Notes: generated by a model not told the origin, from the letters alone. 64,000 nucleotides of DNA from JANPLD01 sp964445765 (GCA_964445765.1 CAYULD010000003.1:248001-312000), one strand, 5' to 3'. Counted from the first letter of the stretch, positions 7,597 through 17,400 are shown. Program-made: numbers and translations.

Positions 7597-9384
7597 TTAA
7601 TGCTGTCTTACACCAAGAAGTTTTCCAACTTCATCTACCGATATTGCTATGATTTTGTTGTAAGGCCTTATCATATCACCAACTCTTGTTGTTCTTGGTT
7701 TTTCTATATTTTCTTGCACCTTATTATCAAAAGCCTGCTCAAGTTTACTTAAAGTTTCCTCTCTTTGTTGTTGCCTGTAATCATTGTCGTATAATCTTTT
7801 TAGAAAATCGTGCAATTCTGGTTTATCTTTTGATGCTTCTATTTTTGGTGCAATTTCATTTGCTTGCCTATCATTTTCTTTTTGAACTTGCTCCTCATAC
7901 CATCTATTCATTTCAGTAACTTTATCAGAGGAAATTGTTACTTTTGATAAATCAGTATTTTGGTTGCTTTCTAACGCTTGTTGTTCAGCTTTTGATTGTT
8001 CTGCTACCACCCACATCGCAAGTGTTGCTTGTGCTAACTGAATAGGGTCTCGGTTGGCTGCCATTCTAATGAACATATCTGGATTTCCAACACCATCTTT
8101 ATCTTTTGTCATGTTAAAACCATCGCCCTCAACAACCACAACATCTTTTAATAGAGCTGTGAGGTTTGGGACATTTATATTACTTGCATAAGCAAGTACA
8201 TCTGCCACATCTATTGAGTTTTTTATAAAGCCATCAGTGCCAACAGGCTTTTCTTTATCAATTGGAGATTTTGCATTAGAAATAGCACTTGGTATTCTTA
8301 AGTCATTCAAAGGGCTAACCTTAAAAGCAAACATTCCACCTGGAAGTAGTTTATCTTCCGCAACTTCTAAACCTATTTTACCTTTAATTTCATCAATAGA
8401 TTTATTCAAATAGCTAATTCTGTATTCATATTCATTTGCAATAGCTTCAGAAATTTCAGGGTTTCGCTCTAGTTTTTCCATTGCCTTAACAGCACATAAT
8501 TGAGCAAACCCCTGAATGTTATTAGTAGTTTTTGCCATTATACCTTCTAAATCTTTTAACAAATCTGGATGACCAGTCAGCCAACCCAGTCTTTGATTTG
8601 CAGACGCAAATTGTTTAGAATAAGTTTCACTTATTAAGGTTCTATTTTTAGCTTCTTTACTCAAATATTTTAATGGTGATTCCGCTTCTTTTGCCTCCAT
8701 ACCAGCGTATGCATTATCAAATACAACAACAAAATTTTTATCTTTCTCCATTATTTCGTTAATTGCCTTTGCTATATCTTCCGCTTGCTCTTTTGTTGTT
8801 GAGCCACCAGCAGGGTTGTTAGGAATGGTAATAACCAAAACTTTAGTTTTTCCTTCGGTATAATTTTTTCTTATCCAATCACCCGTTGGCATAAAGCCAT
8901 TTTCTTTAGGTGCTTGAATATATTTTACATTTCTGCCTGTTAATTCAAAACTTCCAGATGCATTGGGAAAATTAGGTGTGGGAACTAAAACCTCATCTTT
9001 TTTAGATTTTGGGTCAACAAAGCCCAATGCAACTGCTAACATTGATTGTTGCGATCCATTCATTGGTAAAACACCAACATCATCAAAATCACTTCCATAT
9101 AAACCTGTTGAGCGTTTTTGAACCGCCTCTTTAAATTCCGGCAAACCAGAAACTGCTGAATAAGGTTCAAAAAGTTTTTTCTCTAATGCTTCGGCGTATG
9201 CTCTTGTCATATCTTCATCTGAGAGAACCATAGGCAAATATGAAATACCTATACTTAAATTTACAGTATTTTTAGCATCACGAACACCAGCATTTCTTAG
9301 CCTTATGCCAGATTCTTTGGTGCTAAGTGCTTCTTGTGTTAAAACATCTTCCTTATTTTTGAATGGATTTGAAAATATACCCAT
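7597..9384 (-). CDS. PLP-dependent class I/II aminotransferase, probable 2-aminoadipate aminotransferase
   Basis: Fold-type I aminotransferase of 595 residues. Visible elements: VVVFDNAYAG with the pyridine-nitrogen aspartate D223 and tyrosine Y226, TIPNNPAGG (N190/P191 region), the Schiff-base lysine K257 in SETYSKQFASANQRLGW, and a late FIRMAANRD with the carboxylate-binding arginine. About 120 C-terminal residues, rich in Q, E and K, form a charged probable coiled coil beyond the normal ~400-450-residue enzyme. The substrate is not fixed by sequence. Context suggests L-2-aminoadipate to 2-oxoadipate with 2-oxoglutarate as acceptor, because HglS and a 2-hydroxyglutarate dehydrogenase-like gene are adjacent. 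It lies 17 bp after the flavoprotein gene and 10 bp before the HTH-array gene. Confidence 0.75.
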   Translation of the reverse strand: MGIFSNPFKNKEDVLTQEALSTKESGIRLRNAGVRDAKNTVNLSIGISYLPMVLSDEDMTRAYAEALEKKLFEPYSAVSGLPEFKEAVQKRSTGLYGSDFDDVGVLPMNGSQQSMLAVALGFVDPKSKKDEVLVPTPNFPNASGSFELTGRNVKYIQAPKENGFMPTGDWIRKNYTEGKTKVLVITIPNNPAGGSTTKEQAEDIAKAINEIMEKDKNFVVVFDNAYAGMEAKEAESPLKYLSKEAKNRTLISETYSKQFASANQRLGWLTGHPDLLKDLEGIMAKTTNNIQGFAQLCAVKAMEKLERNPEISEAIANEYEYRISYLNKSIDEIKGKIGLEVAEDKLLPGGMFAFKVSPLNDLRIPSAISNAKSPIDKEKPVGTDGFIKNSIDVADVLAYASNINVPNLTALLKDVVVVEGDGFNMTKDKDGVGNPDMFIRMAANRDPIQLAQATLAMWVVAEQSKAEQQALESNQNTDLSKVTISSDKVTEMNRWYEEQVQKENDRQANEIAPKIEASKDKPELHDFLKRLYDNDYRQQQREETLSKLEQAFDNKVQENIEKPRTTRVGDMIRPYNKIIAISVDEVGKLLGVRQH

Positions 9385-9401
9385 AATTTACCCCCAACTA
9401 A

Positions 9402-11207
9402 TTATTTTTTCGCTCTTTTTATTCCTGTTCTTTCCAGTTGTCTGTGCCATTCATCAATAGTTGTAACGGCACTTTTGAAACCCATTTTTTCACAAATTTT
9501 TTTCATTTCTTCTGCCCTTTTTTTGTTTGTTCTTATTTCGCCTAAATGTTTATCCATAGCGTTTGATTGTGGGCTTAAAGTATTATTCGGGTCATCTTCT
9601 AACTTCATCGCTATCAGCTTATCAACCTCTTCTTTTGGCGTTCTTTTATCCCACTCATTTGCTGCAGCCGTTCCAACGCCATGCTCAGACCAGCAAGAAC
9701 CTTTATGCTCAACAGTTATATCATATATAGTTGAAAGTAATTCTTCCTTTCTGGTTTTACTACTAGGCATAATTTCATCTAAAGGCTTATCTGCTGGTGA
9801 ATATACATGCAGGTGAAATGCACCAATTCCAACATGCCCGAATATATTTACCTCGTATCTTTGCTTTTCTAGAGTGGAAATTATTTTATCAGCATAGGAA
9901 TCAAGTTGATTTAATGGCACTGATACATCTGGCGTTACACGATGTTTAACAGAGCCACCTAATTCATTTGCATATATCTTGCTGGAATCTGGCGCTGAAT
10001 GCCGTAATTTTTCAAATAATTTAATATCAGCACCTATAGAACCACCACCTGTTGCAACCCTATCCATCGGATAATTTATAAAATGTCCAAATATCTTCGC
10101 TTCTAAATCTAATGCTTTTCCATCCCCTATAAATTCAACCAAGGCAACATATTTTGAGTCTATTGGATTAGCAGTAAACACTTTCCCATTATCGTCTGTA
10201 TATTTTCCATTCTCATCAGTAAATGGATAATAATATTTACTCGGTTCGTATATCCTAACCAATTCAGTTGAAACTTTATTCATCACTTCAAACTGCCTTA
10301 AATTATCCTTAAAACCATTTTCTAATAAATCCCGTCTGAGTTTGTTAACTTCTTCTAAACTATCAGCTTTTACCATGAATAAAATTCTTTGCTCTGGCAC
10401 TTCTGTAGTTTTTAGCTCAACATTTGTAATTACAGAAAAAACTCCTTGTGTACCAACAGAGCTATAACCATATTGTGCAACGGCAGAATTTATTACAACA
10501 TTATTTTCGTCAATTACCCTTTCTGAAATATCAGGGCCTTTATCATTTCTTATCTCACCCTTACCATTTATTGCCCTAGCATTTATTGTAAGGTCAGAAG
10601 CCGTTCCGTGCATTAAACCAAATGTTCCATGCGTTGCATTTGCAACGCCAGCACCAATAGTCATTCCACCACCAATACTTACAGCCCCAGTATCAAGCGG
10701 AAACTCAATACCAATGGGGTTTAGTACATAATTAATTGAACCAACTGGTAAAGCGGTTTGGCAATCTATTACTGCACCTTTGAAATCATCTTTTGTATAT
10801 CCTTTTTCGTCCGCCCAAGCTTGTAATTCCTCTTGCCATTTTTCTGCTTTTTTATCTTGCCCCAGTTTAGAGCCTATTTTGCTAAATTCAAACTTATCAC
10901 CATTTGCTAGAGTTATGGAGTTAAACTGGTCAAGGTAGTTTAGGTCAATAACAGCGATATTTTCAGCTCTTTGAGCTGAAACCAAGCCAGTTCCACCAGC
11001 ATAAAGCACAGCAGCAAGCTTCATTTTATTCATTAATTCTATAGCTTTTTGCAATTCTTCTTCGGTTTTTGGCTTAATTATTAAGGTTGGGCTGGCATCT
11101 GCCCCACGCTCCAGTTTGACATACTTCTCAAACCCAGCTTCATTAGGGCTCAGGGTGGTTATATTGCTGCCAGAAAGTGCTAGTTTTAAATCATTATAAT
11201 CAGGCAT
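9402..11207 (-). CDS. FAD-linked oxidase, probable D-2-hydroxyglutarate dehydrogenase
   Basis: VAO/PCMH-type flavoprotein of 601 residues. The FAD-binding part has LYAGGTGLVSAQ (about 68-79) and SIGGGMTIGAGVANATHGTFG. The C-terminal catalytic part keeps the metal-ligand pattern known from D-2-hydroxyglutarate and D-lactate dehydrogenases: GHVGIGAFH with H458 and H465, and SEHGVG with E508. The usual GDGN within the first motif is altered to GIGA. Sequence alone does not separate D-2-hydroxyglutarate, D-lactate and glycolate enzymes. The neighbouring HglS makes D-2-hydroxyglutarate, so oxidation to 2-oxoglutarate is the best assignment. First gene of a three-gene leftward operon. Confidence 0.75.
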   Translation of the reverse strand: MPDYNDLKLALSGSNITTLSPNEAGFEKYVKLERGADASPTLIIKPKTEEELQKAIELMNKMKLAAVLYAGGTGLVSAQRAENIAVIDLNYLDQFNSITLANGDKFEFSKIGSKLGQDKKAEKWQEELQAWADEKGYTKDDFKGAVIDCQTALPVGSINYVLNPIGIEFPLDTGAVSIGGGMTIGAGVANATHGTFGLMHGTASDLTINARAINGKGEIRNDKGPDISERVIDENNVVINSAVAQYGYSSVGTQGVFSVITNVELKTTEVPEQRILFMVKADSLEEVNKLRRDLLENGFKDNLRQFEVMNKVSTELVRIYEPSKYYYPFTDENGKYTDDNGKVFTANPIDSKYVALVEFIGDGKALDLEAKIFGHFINYPMDRVATGGGSIGADIKLFEKLRHSAPDSSKIYANELGGSVKHRVTPDVSVPLNQLDSYADKIISTLEKQRYEVNIFGHVGIGAFHLHVYSPADKPLDEIMPSSKTRKEELLSTIYDITVEHKGSCWSEHGVGTAAANEWDKRTPKEEVDKLIAMKLEDDPNNTLSPQSNAMDKHLGEIRTNKKRAEEMKKICEKMGFKSAVTTIDEWHRQLERTGIKRAKK

Positions 11208-11252
11208 TTTTTAAGACTTTTGAATTTAGCTGTGTATTATACTATGAAAATA

Positions 11253-11278
11253 TTAAAAAATCGTTAACGATTTTTTAA
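11253..11278. promoter_or_regulatory. 26-bp perfect palindrome, candidate operator of the divergent cluster
   Basis: Each half reads TTAAAAAATCGTT on its own strand, with no mismatch over 26 bases. It lies in the 129-bp gap between the flavoprotein operon and hglS, where a dimeric regulator could control both directions. The centre GTTAAC makes a chance run of A/T less likely. An extruded hairpin or a short bidirectional terminator is less likely because both genes start here. Confidence 0.55.
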
Positions 11279-11298
11279 CTATTGTAGTTTATGAAGAA

Positions 11299-11316
11299 AA
11301 TGTTCTAGAAAACATT
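11299..11316. promoter_or_regulatory. second inverted repeat upstream of hglS
   Basis: Arms AATGTT and AACATT flank the six bases CTAGAA, ending 20 bases before the hglS ATG. Its position between a start-proximal promoter and the gene suits a second operator. The arms are short, so chance cannot be excluded. Confidence 0.3.
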
Positions 11317-11336
11317 GAACTAACAAGTGGAGCTTT

Positions 11337-13001
11337 ATGCACGCAAAATCAAATAAGCCAGAATTTGTTGATAATACATATATCAGAACTCAACTAACTA
11401 GGCAAAAATCAGAGATGTATAGGAAAGAGGTTCCTCTATTTGGAAATTTGTTAGAAATAATTGAAAATATAAATAAGCTAACCGAACAGCTAAGGCCTGG
11501 AACTCTTGAAAGCAGAGGTTTAAGCCAAGAAAGACTTACAGAAGAAAGGCACGGTGCAATAAGGCTTGCTACTAACGAAGAACTCAGAGGAATGGCAAAA
11601 AGATTTGAGATATGCGGTATGCAACCTGTAGATTATTATGACTTAACAGTAGCTGGAATGCCAGCACATTCAACAGCCTTTAGACCTATTGAAAAGCAAC
11701 AATTAGCAGAAAATCCTTATAGAGTATTCACCTCTGTTTTAAAACTAGACGCTTTAAAAGAAAAAATTGCAAATAAAATAATATCTACAGCAGAAAGCCC
11801 AGAAGAATCTCAAGGAATTATTGATAGTAAATGGGCTAAAATTGAAGAAGTAATTTCAAATAGAAAAATTTTTACTGACAGGTCAGAAGAATTGGTGAAA
11901 ACTTATGAAAAGCAAGGTGGATTTACAAAAGAACAAGCTGATGAATTTGTAAAAGAGCTACTTGAAACTTTTAGGTGGCAAAAAACAGCTGCTATTGAAA
12001 AACCACTTTATGATGAGTTAAAAGATTTGTCTGCCATAGTTGCAGATGTGATAGGTTTTAAAGTACCTCATATAAATCATTTAACCCCTGTTACACTAGA
12101 TATTGATGCTGCTTATGGAGAGATGAAAAATCAAAATATGCAAGTTATTAGTGCTATTCAAGGGCCACCAAAAAGAGATGTACCTATATTATTAAGGCAA
12201 ACCTCTTTTACTGCGTTAACAGAGGATTCAAACTTTCCTAAAGCAGATGGAGGCTCTGAGAAGGGATTTCACAAAGCTAGATTTGGCGAAATTGAGCAAA
12301 GAGGCGTTGCACTTACACCAAAAGGCAGAAGAATGTATGATTTATTATTAGATGCGGCAATGCAATATGCTCCATCTGAAAAAGCAGAAAATTATAAAGA
12401 TAGATACCCTGAAGTTTTAGCAAAAGTTTTTGAATCATTTCCAGATTCAGATTTAGAACTAAGAAAGGAAGGTTTAGCTTATTATTCTTATCAACCGACT
12501 AAGGAAGGAAAAGAAGCTGCAAAACAAGGAAAAATAAATACTACTGATACAGAGGAGCTTATAAAACTTGGTTATGCAAAAGCCATACCTATTACTTATG
12601 AAGATTTTCTTCCATTTAGTGCGGTCGGAATATTTAAGTCTAACCTTGGTGATATGGCTGCAACTACTGGTCAAAATTATACTGACCAAAAAATTGATGA
12701 ACTGAAACCTAACCTAGAAGCAACTTTAAAAGCAGATTTGGAACAACATTTTGATAGAAATGGCAAAAGACTAAAACAAGAACAAAAAACGTCAGGAAAA
12801 CAAGAATTTGAGAAATCTTTAGGCAGAGAAGTTATTGACCCATTCAAACTATACGAAGCCCTGCAAGCTAAGTCTTTAAAGAAACTATATCAAGACTTAG
12901 AACTATGGAGAAAAGTTCCAGTAAATGAAAATGTAAAAATTAGAAACGCTATAGAGAATGACCCTGTAAAAAAATTAAACAATGAAACTTCTGTAGCGTA
13001 A
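11337..13001 (+). CDS. hglS: 2-oxoadipate dioxygenase/decarboxylase (HglS/YdcJ, DUF1338, VOC superfamily)
   Basis: Fe(II)-dependent enzyme that converts 2-oxoadipate plus O2 to D-2-hydroxyglutarate and CO2. In Pseudomonas putida this is the late step of D-lysine and L-pipecolate breakdown. Family hallmarks are clear: RQKSEMYRKEVPLFG near the N-terminus, RHGAIRL with metal ligand H72 and the substrate-binding arginine R76, PHINHLTPVTLDID with H248, and RFGEIEQRGVALTPKGR with E318. These match the His-His-Glu triad and arginine described for the P. putida enzyme. The product has 554 residues against about 450-470 usual, with an insert near 150-165 and a longer charged C-terminus. It is divergent from the flavoprotein-aminotransferase operon and followed by a small unknown gene. 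Confidence 0.88.
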   Translation: MHAKSNKPEFVDNTYIRTQLTRQKSEMYRKEVPLFGNLLEIIENINKLTEQLRPGTLESRGLSQERLTEERHGAIRLATNEELRGMAKRFEICGMQPVDYYDLTVAGMPAHSTAFRPIEKQQLAENPYRVFTSVLKLDALKEKIANKIISTAESPEESQGIIDSKWAKIEEVISNRKIFTDRSEELVKTYEKQGGFTKEQADEFVKELLETFRWQKTAAIEKPLYDELKDLSAIVADVIGFKVPHINHLTPVTLDIDAAYGEMKNQNMQVISAIQGPPKRDVPILLRQTSFTALTEDSNFPKADGGSEKGFHKARFGEIEQRGVALTPKGRRMYDLLLDAAMQYAPSEKAENYKDRYPEVLAKVFESFPDSDLELRKEGLAYYSYQPTKEGKEAAKQGKINTTDTEELIKLGYAKAIPITYEDFLPFSAVGIFKSNLGDMAATTGQNYTDQKIDELKPNLEATLKADLEQHFDRNGKRLKQEQKTSGKQEFEKSLGREVIDPFKLYEALQAKSLKKLYQDLELWRKVPVNENVKIRNAIENDPVKKLNNETSVA

Positions 13002-13029
13002 ATATTATTCTTTTCTAAATTTATAAAAT

Positions 13030-13383
13030 ATGAAATTTACCATTCCAGATTTTTTAGATCCTAATAGAACTGGTAAGGAATTGCCTTATGACCCTGAAAC
13101 AACTGGGCAAGGGATACCGAGATATCATGCACTACTATTTCGTGAACATTCTAAACAGGAAGATCTCAAGAGTTGTGAAAAATTACTTTTACAAGAAATT
13201 AACAAAGATTATGGAAATTATTACTTCTACTCAAAATTTCCTATATTTGAAGATATTATAAATTTTTCAAAATTTAAAAAAGAAATTATAAATTTAGATT
13301 TTGGTATAAATTTAGAAAGTCAAAAAGATAGAGTTGATGATAATGTAGTTGATTTTCCAGATATTAAAAAATTAATTAAGTAG
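13030..13383 (+). CDS. hypothetical protein, 117 residues
   Basis: Starts 28 bp after hglS on the same strand, so probably cotranscribed. The product begins MKFTIPDFLDPNRTGKELPY and is acidic/aromatic, with no signal peptide or membrane segment. I recognise no domain. The GIPRYHALLFREHSKQEDLK segment is predicted helical. It could be a cluster-specific protein or a leftover of the mobile DNA that seems to end just downstream. Confidence 0.5.
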   Translation: MKFTIPDFLDPNRTGKELPYDPETTGQGIPRYHALLFREHSKQEDLKSCEKLLLQEINKDYGNYYFYSKFPIFEDIINFSKFKKEIINLDFGINLESQKDRVDDNVVDFPDIKKLIK

Positions 13384-13511
13384 ACTACACACCTGCCCGC
13401 TTCGTAAGGGGGAGGGTATCCCAAAAAAGTAAATTTTAGAGGTAATTAGGGTTAATTTAGCTATATTAATTTTGTAAAAAAGTAGGTGATTTTTCGTCCA
13501 ATTTTTATTTT

Positions 13512-13533
13512 TGGTGGTCTAAATGGTGGTCTA
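13512..13533. repeat. tandem TGGTGGTCTA pair, possible integrase-gene scar
   Basis: Two TGGTGGTCTA units (13512 and 13524) with a 12-bp period. The same period is found in the TACACAAA pair directly before the integrase gene at 58664. No integrase or tRNA gene is present here. It may mark the right boundary of the accessory DNA that begins at tRNA-Cys. The similarity is in architecture only, not in sequence. Confidence 0.3.
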
Positions 13534-13614
13534 AGTTAAAGCCACACATTTGAAACCCTTTTAATAACTGGCTGAGTGGCTTTACTTCGTATGTGACACC
13601 ACTCTATGTCTTGT

Positions 13615-14427
13615 CTAAAAACCCCAAGCTATGAAGCTAGGGTTTTTGAGATAGTCTAAAATTTCTTTATCTAGCTTGTATAAAAACTCAGATTTATCAG
13701 GGTGGGTAACCCTTCCGCCTGCTGAAACCAAAACGGCTTGCCCCGCACAAGTATCCCACTGCATTGTAGGGCCAAAACGAGGATAAATATCCGCACTGCC
13801 TTCTGCTACAATACAAAATTTCAAACTGCTAGAAGCTGAAACAACTTGGTTTGGCTTAAATTGCTCAATAAAATTTTTAGTATCATTATCTAAATGGCTT
13901 TTACTTGCAACTATGCGATAAATTTCTGGGTTTTTATTATTTGAAATTTCTATTCTTTTTGAAAGGCTTATATAATCATTTTCATCTGAAGGCTTAATAT
14001 TCTGAGTATCTAATAAATATGCCCCTTTGGAAACCTCACCAAAATATAATTTATGCTGAGTTGGCTGAAAAACTACGCCCATTACTGCTTTATTTTCAAC
14101 CACTAAACCGATATTGACGGTAAATTCATCTTCACCGCGAATAAAGGCTTTGGTGCCGTCTAGTGGGTCAACCAACCAGTAAGAATTTGTATCTGGAATT
14201 TCTGATTTTACCCCTTCCTCAGAAATTACAGACAGGCTTGAGATTTTTGCAAGCCTTTCACTTATAAGCCTATCTGCGAGCTTATCAGCCATTGTAACGG
14301 GGGATTTATCATCTTTAATCTCAATACCAATATCACCAGAGTCACGAATGCTTAAAAGTATCTCACCTGCTGACAAAGAAAGGTTAATAATTGCATTTAG
14401 CAAATAAGAATGTTGCATAAGCCTCAA
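13615..14427 (-). CDS. cysQ: 3'(2'),5'-bisphosphate nucleotidase CysQ
   Basis: Inositol-monophosphatase-fold phosphatase that removes the 3' phosphate from PAP or PAPS, or from related nucleotides. Metal-binding motifs are intact: VISEEG, then WLVDPLDGTKAFIRG, then QWDTCAGQAVLVSAGGRV. Length 270 is normal for the family. It is divergent from the large gdh gene (50 bp between starts). SuhB-type inositol phosphatases share the fold, but TKAFIRG after the DPLDG motif and the overall length favour CysQ. Confidence 0.88.
   Translation of the reverse strand: MRLMQHSYLLNAIINLSLSAGEILLSIRDSGDIGIEIKDDKSPVTMADKLADRLISERLAKISSLSVISEEGVKSEIPDTNSYWLVDPLDGTKAFIRGEDEFTVNIGLVVENKAVMGVVFQPTQHKLYFGEVSKGAYLLDTQNIKPSDENDYISLSKRIEISNNKNPEIYRIVASKSHLDNDTKNFIEQFKPNQVVSASSSLKFCIVAEGSADIYPRFGPTMQWDTCAGQAVLVSAGGRVTHPDKSEFLYKLDKEILDYLKNPSFIAWGF
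13616..13648 (-). terminator. intrinsic terminator overlapping the cysQ stop
   Basis: On the minus strand, AAAAACCC-TAGCT is followed after a short loop by AGCTTGGGG and a run of T that contains the TAG stop. The hairpin therefore lies within the last codons of cysQ and can end its transcript with almost no 3' UTR. Confidence 0.6.
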
Positions 14428-14477
14428 CCAAAGTTTATAAGAGCGTTAGAAATATATACTAATTTAATATCATTTAT

Positions 14478-17400
14478 ATGACGAAATCTAACCTAGCAGT
14501 AAAAGATAATGCGATAACAGATAAATATCTAAATGACAATCTTGAATATATCTCAAAAATTGTTGAGGCAGGCAAAAAAAGGCTTGGCAATAAATTTGAT
14601 GAAGTTTGCGAAGGCTTCATAAAAAGATTTTATTGGCGTTGCGATATTAAATATTTCAACTCAAATTCTGTTGACGAATTACTTGATGCGGCATTATGTG
14701 CGTTAGATTTTGCTAAAGTAAAAACCCAAGATACTTATAAAAAATTGCGTGTTTTTAACCCTGAAAAGGCAACTCATAACTGGAAATCAGATAGAACTAT
14801 TGTTCAATGTAACCTTACAGATAGCCCATTTATTTTAGATTCAGTAATTAATTATCTATATCGTGATGATAGAACGCTTCACGAAGTTATCCACCCTATT
14901 ATTAATGTTGAAAGAGATAAAAATGGAAATCTTACAAAAGTTTATTCTAATGATGAGGGTTATAATAAAGGCTTGAGTGAATCTTTAATTCATATTGAAA
15001 TTGGCCATATTTCTAATGTTGAAGAGCATAAGAAAATTGAAACAGAACTTAGTGAGGTTCTAGAATGTGTGGAATTTGCTGTTAAAGATTGGAAGCAAAT
15101 GAAAGAAAGCAGCAAAAAAACCGCTGAAAGAATCTTAAGCTATAACAAGTTAAATATACCAAATGTTGCTGAAAATGCGGATTTCTTAAACTGGGCGTTA
15201 GATAATAATTTCATATTTTTAGGTTACAGAGATTTTGACTTCAAGAAAGATAAAACTGTTTCTTATAATAGCAAAACTCAGCTTGGAATTTTCAATGCAA
15301 ATATCAACAAAAAATATGATGATAAATTACAAAATGTAACTTTTAATGATGAGATTTTACTTAAAAATTCTAACTTAATTGAAATTACTAAATCGGGCAG
15401 AAAATCTGTGGTTCACAGGCCTGCACATATGGATTATATTGGCGTAAAAAAATATGATGAAAAAGGAAATATTATCGGTGAAGAAAGATTTTTAGGTTTA
15501 TTTACTTCCAAGGTTTATTTTCAATCCGCACATACAATTCCAATCATAAAATCAAAGATTGATAATGTTGTTAAAAAGGCTGGTTTTAGGCCAGATAGCC
15601 ATAATGGTAAAGCCCTAGTTGCAATTTTAGAAAGCCACCCAAGAGATGAATTATTGCAATCAACGGAAGATGAGCTTTTTGAAATGGGTATGGGCATTGT
15701 TTCACTCTCAGAAAAGCCTGCCACAAGAATTTTTATCAGAAGAGACAGATTTTACAGGTTTTATAGTTGTATAATTTACATCCCAAGAGAATTTTTTACT
15801 ACACATTTGAGAAATTCTATCCAAGAAATTTTAGAGGAAGAATTACAAGGTAAAGTAATGGATTATTATACACAAGTTACGGATTCTCCGCTTGCAAGGG
15901 TGAATGTGCTTGTGAAAACAACGCCAGAAGGTGAAGCCTCTGACTATCTAAACGAAAGCAATTTGCAATTCAAAAATCAAAAAGTTGATATTGCAAAAAT
16001 TGAGCAAAGAATTGTTGAAAAGACTAGTAGTTGGATTGATGGCTTGGTAAATAAACTCACTGAAAAACTTGGCGAAATTCAAGGTGAAACGATGAGTCGC
16101 AATTATGCAAAGGCATTTCCTGAGGGGTATAAAGATTTATATCACCCCGGCGGTGCAACGGCGGATATCCTAAAGATTGAGCAAGTTTACAAATGCGGTG
16201 AATTACAATTAGATTTTGATTTTTATAAACTTGAAAAAGATGATTCTGATTATTTCCAACTAAAACTTTATAGCTTAGAGAGAAGAATTACACTTTCAGA
16301 TATAATGCCAGTAATTGAAAATATGGGCTTTAGTGCGATTGATGAAGTGATATTCAGCGTTAAACCTAGACACCAAGAAAAACAAGTTTGGATTCATCAT
16401 TTTAAGTTAGTTTTCAATAGAGGTGATTTGGAATCTCAAAGTGAAGTTAGCCTTAATATCAATGAGATAAAAAGAATTTTTGAAGAAACACTTATACAAA
16501 TTTGGGCAAAAAAAGTTGAGAATGATAAACTAAACCAATTAGTTGCTAGGGCAGGGCTAAATGCCAGAGAAGTGCAGATTTTAAGAGCTTATGGTAAATA
16601 TATTATTCAAATTAACTTTCCATATTCGCTTGAATTTATATTCAAAACTTTATGCAAACACCCGCTTATTTCTAAGAAAGTTTTAGAGTTATTTAAGGCA
16701 AAATTTTCACCAGAAATTAAAGACGCAGAAAGAAAACCACTTATTGAAAATTTAACAAGTGAAATCAAATCTTTACTAAATAAAGTTCAAGCGGTAGCTG
16801 ATGATAAAATCTTAACGCAATTTGCCGAAACTATAAAAGCAACGCTCCGAACAAATTATTTTACAAAAGATAAAGATGGCAATAACAAAAAATATTTATC
16901 ATTTAAGTTAAAGCCAGAGCTTGTGCCAAATATCAATAAGCCAGTTTTATTCGCTGAAATATTTGTATATTCTTATGATGTAGAAGGTATTCACTTAAGA
17001 GGTGGTAAAGTGGCAAGGGGTGGGCTTCGTTGGTCTGATAGGCACGAAGATTTCCGCACTGAAATTCTTGGGCTTGTTAAAGCTCAGATGGTGAAAAATT
17101 CTGTTATAGTTCCAACCGGTTCTAAGGGTGGTTTTGTTGTTAAAAATGCTGGTGGCCTTTCAAGAGATGAATATATGGAAAGGGGCAAAGAGTGCTATCG
17201 CACTTTCCTAAGGGGATTGCTTGATATTACGGACAACATAATTGATGGCAAAACTATTCACCCTGAAAATGTTATAAATTTTGATGGTGAAGACCCATAT
17301 TTAGTTGTGGCAGCTGATAAGGGAACTGCAACTTTTTCAGATATTGCAAATGGTGTTGCTAAGGAATATAATTTCTGGCTTGATGATGCTTTTGCAAGTG

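Noticed and set aside
9402..11207. Assignment as D-lactate dehydrogenase or glycolate oxidase
   Set aside because: Not excluded by sequence, but no glycolate or lactate genes are nearby, while the divergent HglS produces D-2-hydroxyglutarate. Kept as the alternative.
13384..13500. Possible gene downstream of the 117-residue frame
   Set aside because: Only a fragment of a GC-rich dispersed repeat (CCCGCTTCGTAAGGGGGAGG) and AT-rich sequence are visible.
13550..13612. Possible tRNA remnant or attachment site (GGCTGAGTGGCTTTAC...GACACCACTC)
   Set aside because: Some similarity to a tRNA D arm and to the tRNA-Cys 3' end (GACACC), but no cloverleaf can be drawn and the match is too short to call an att site.
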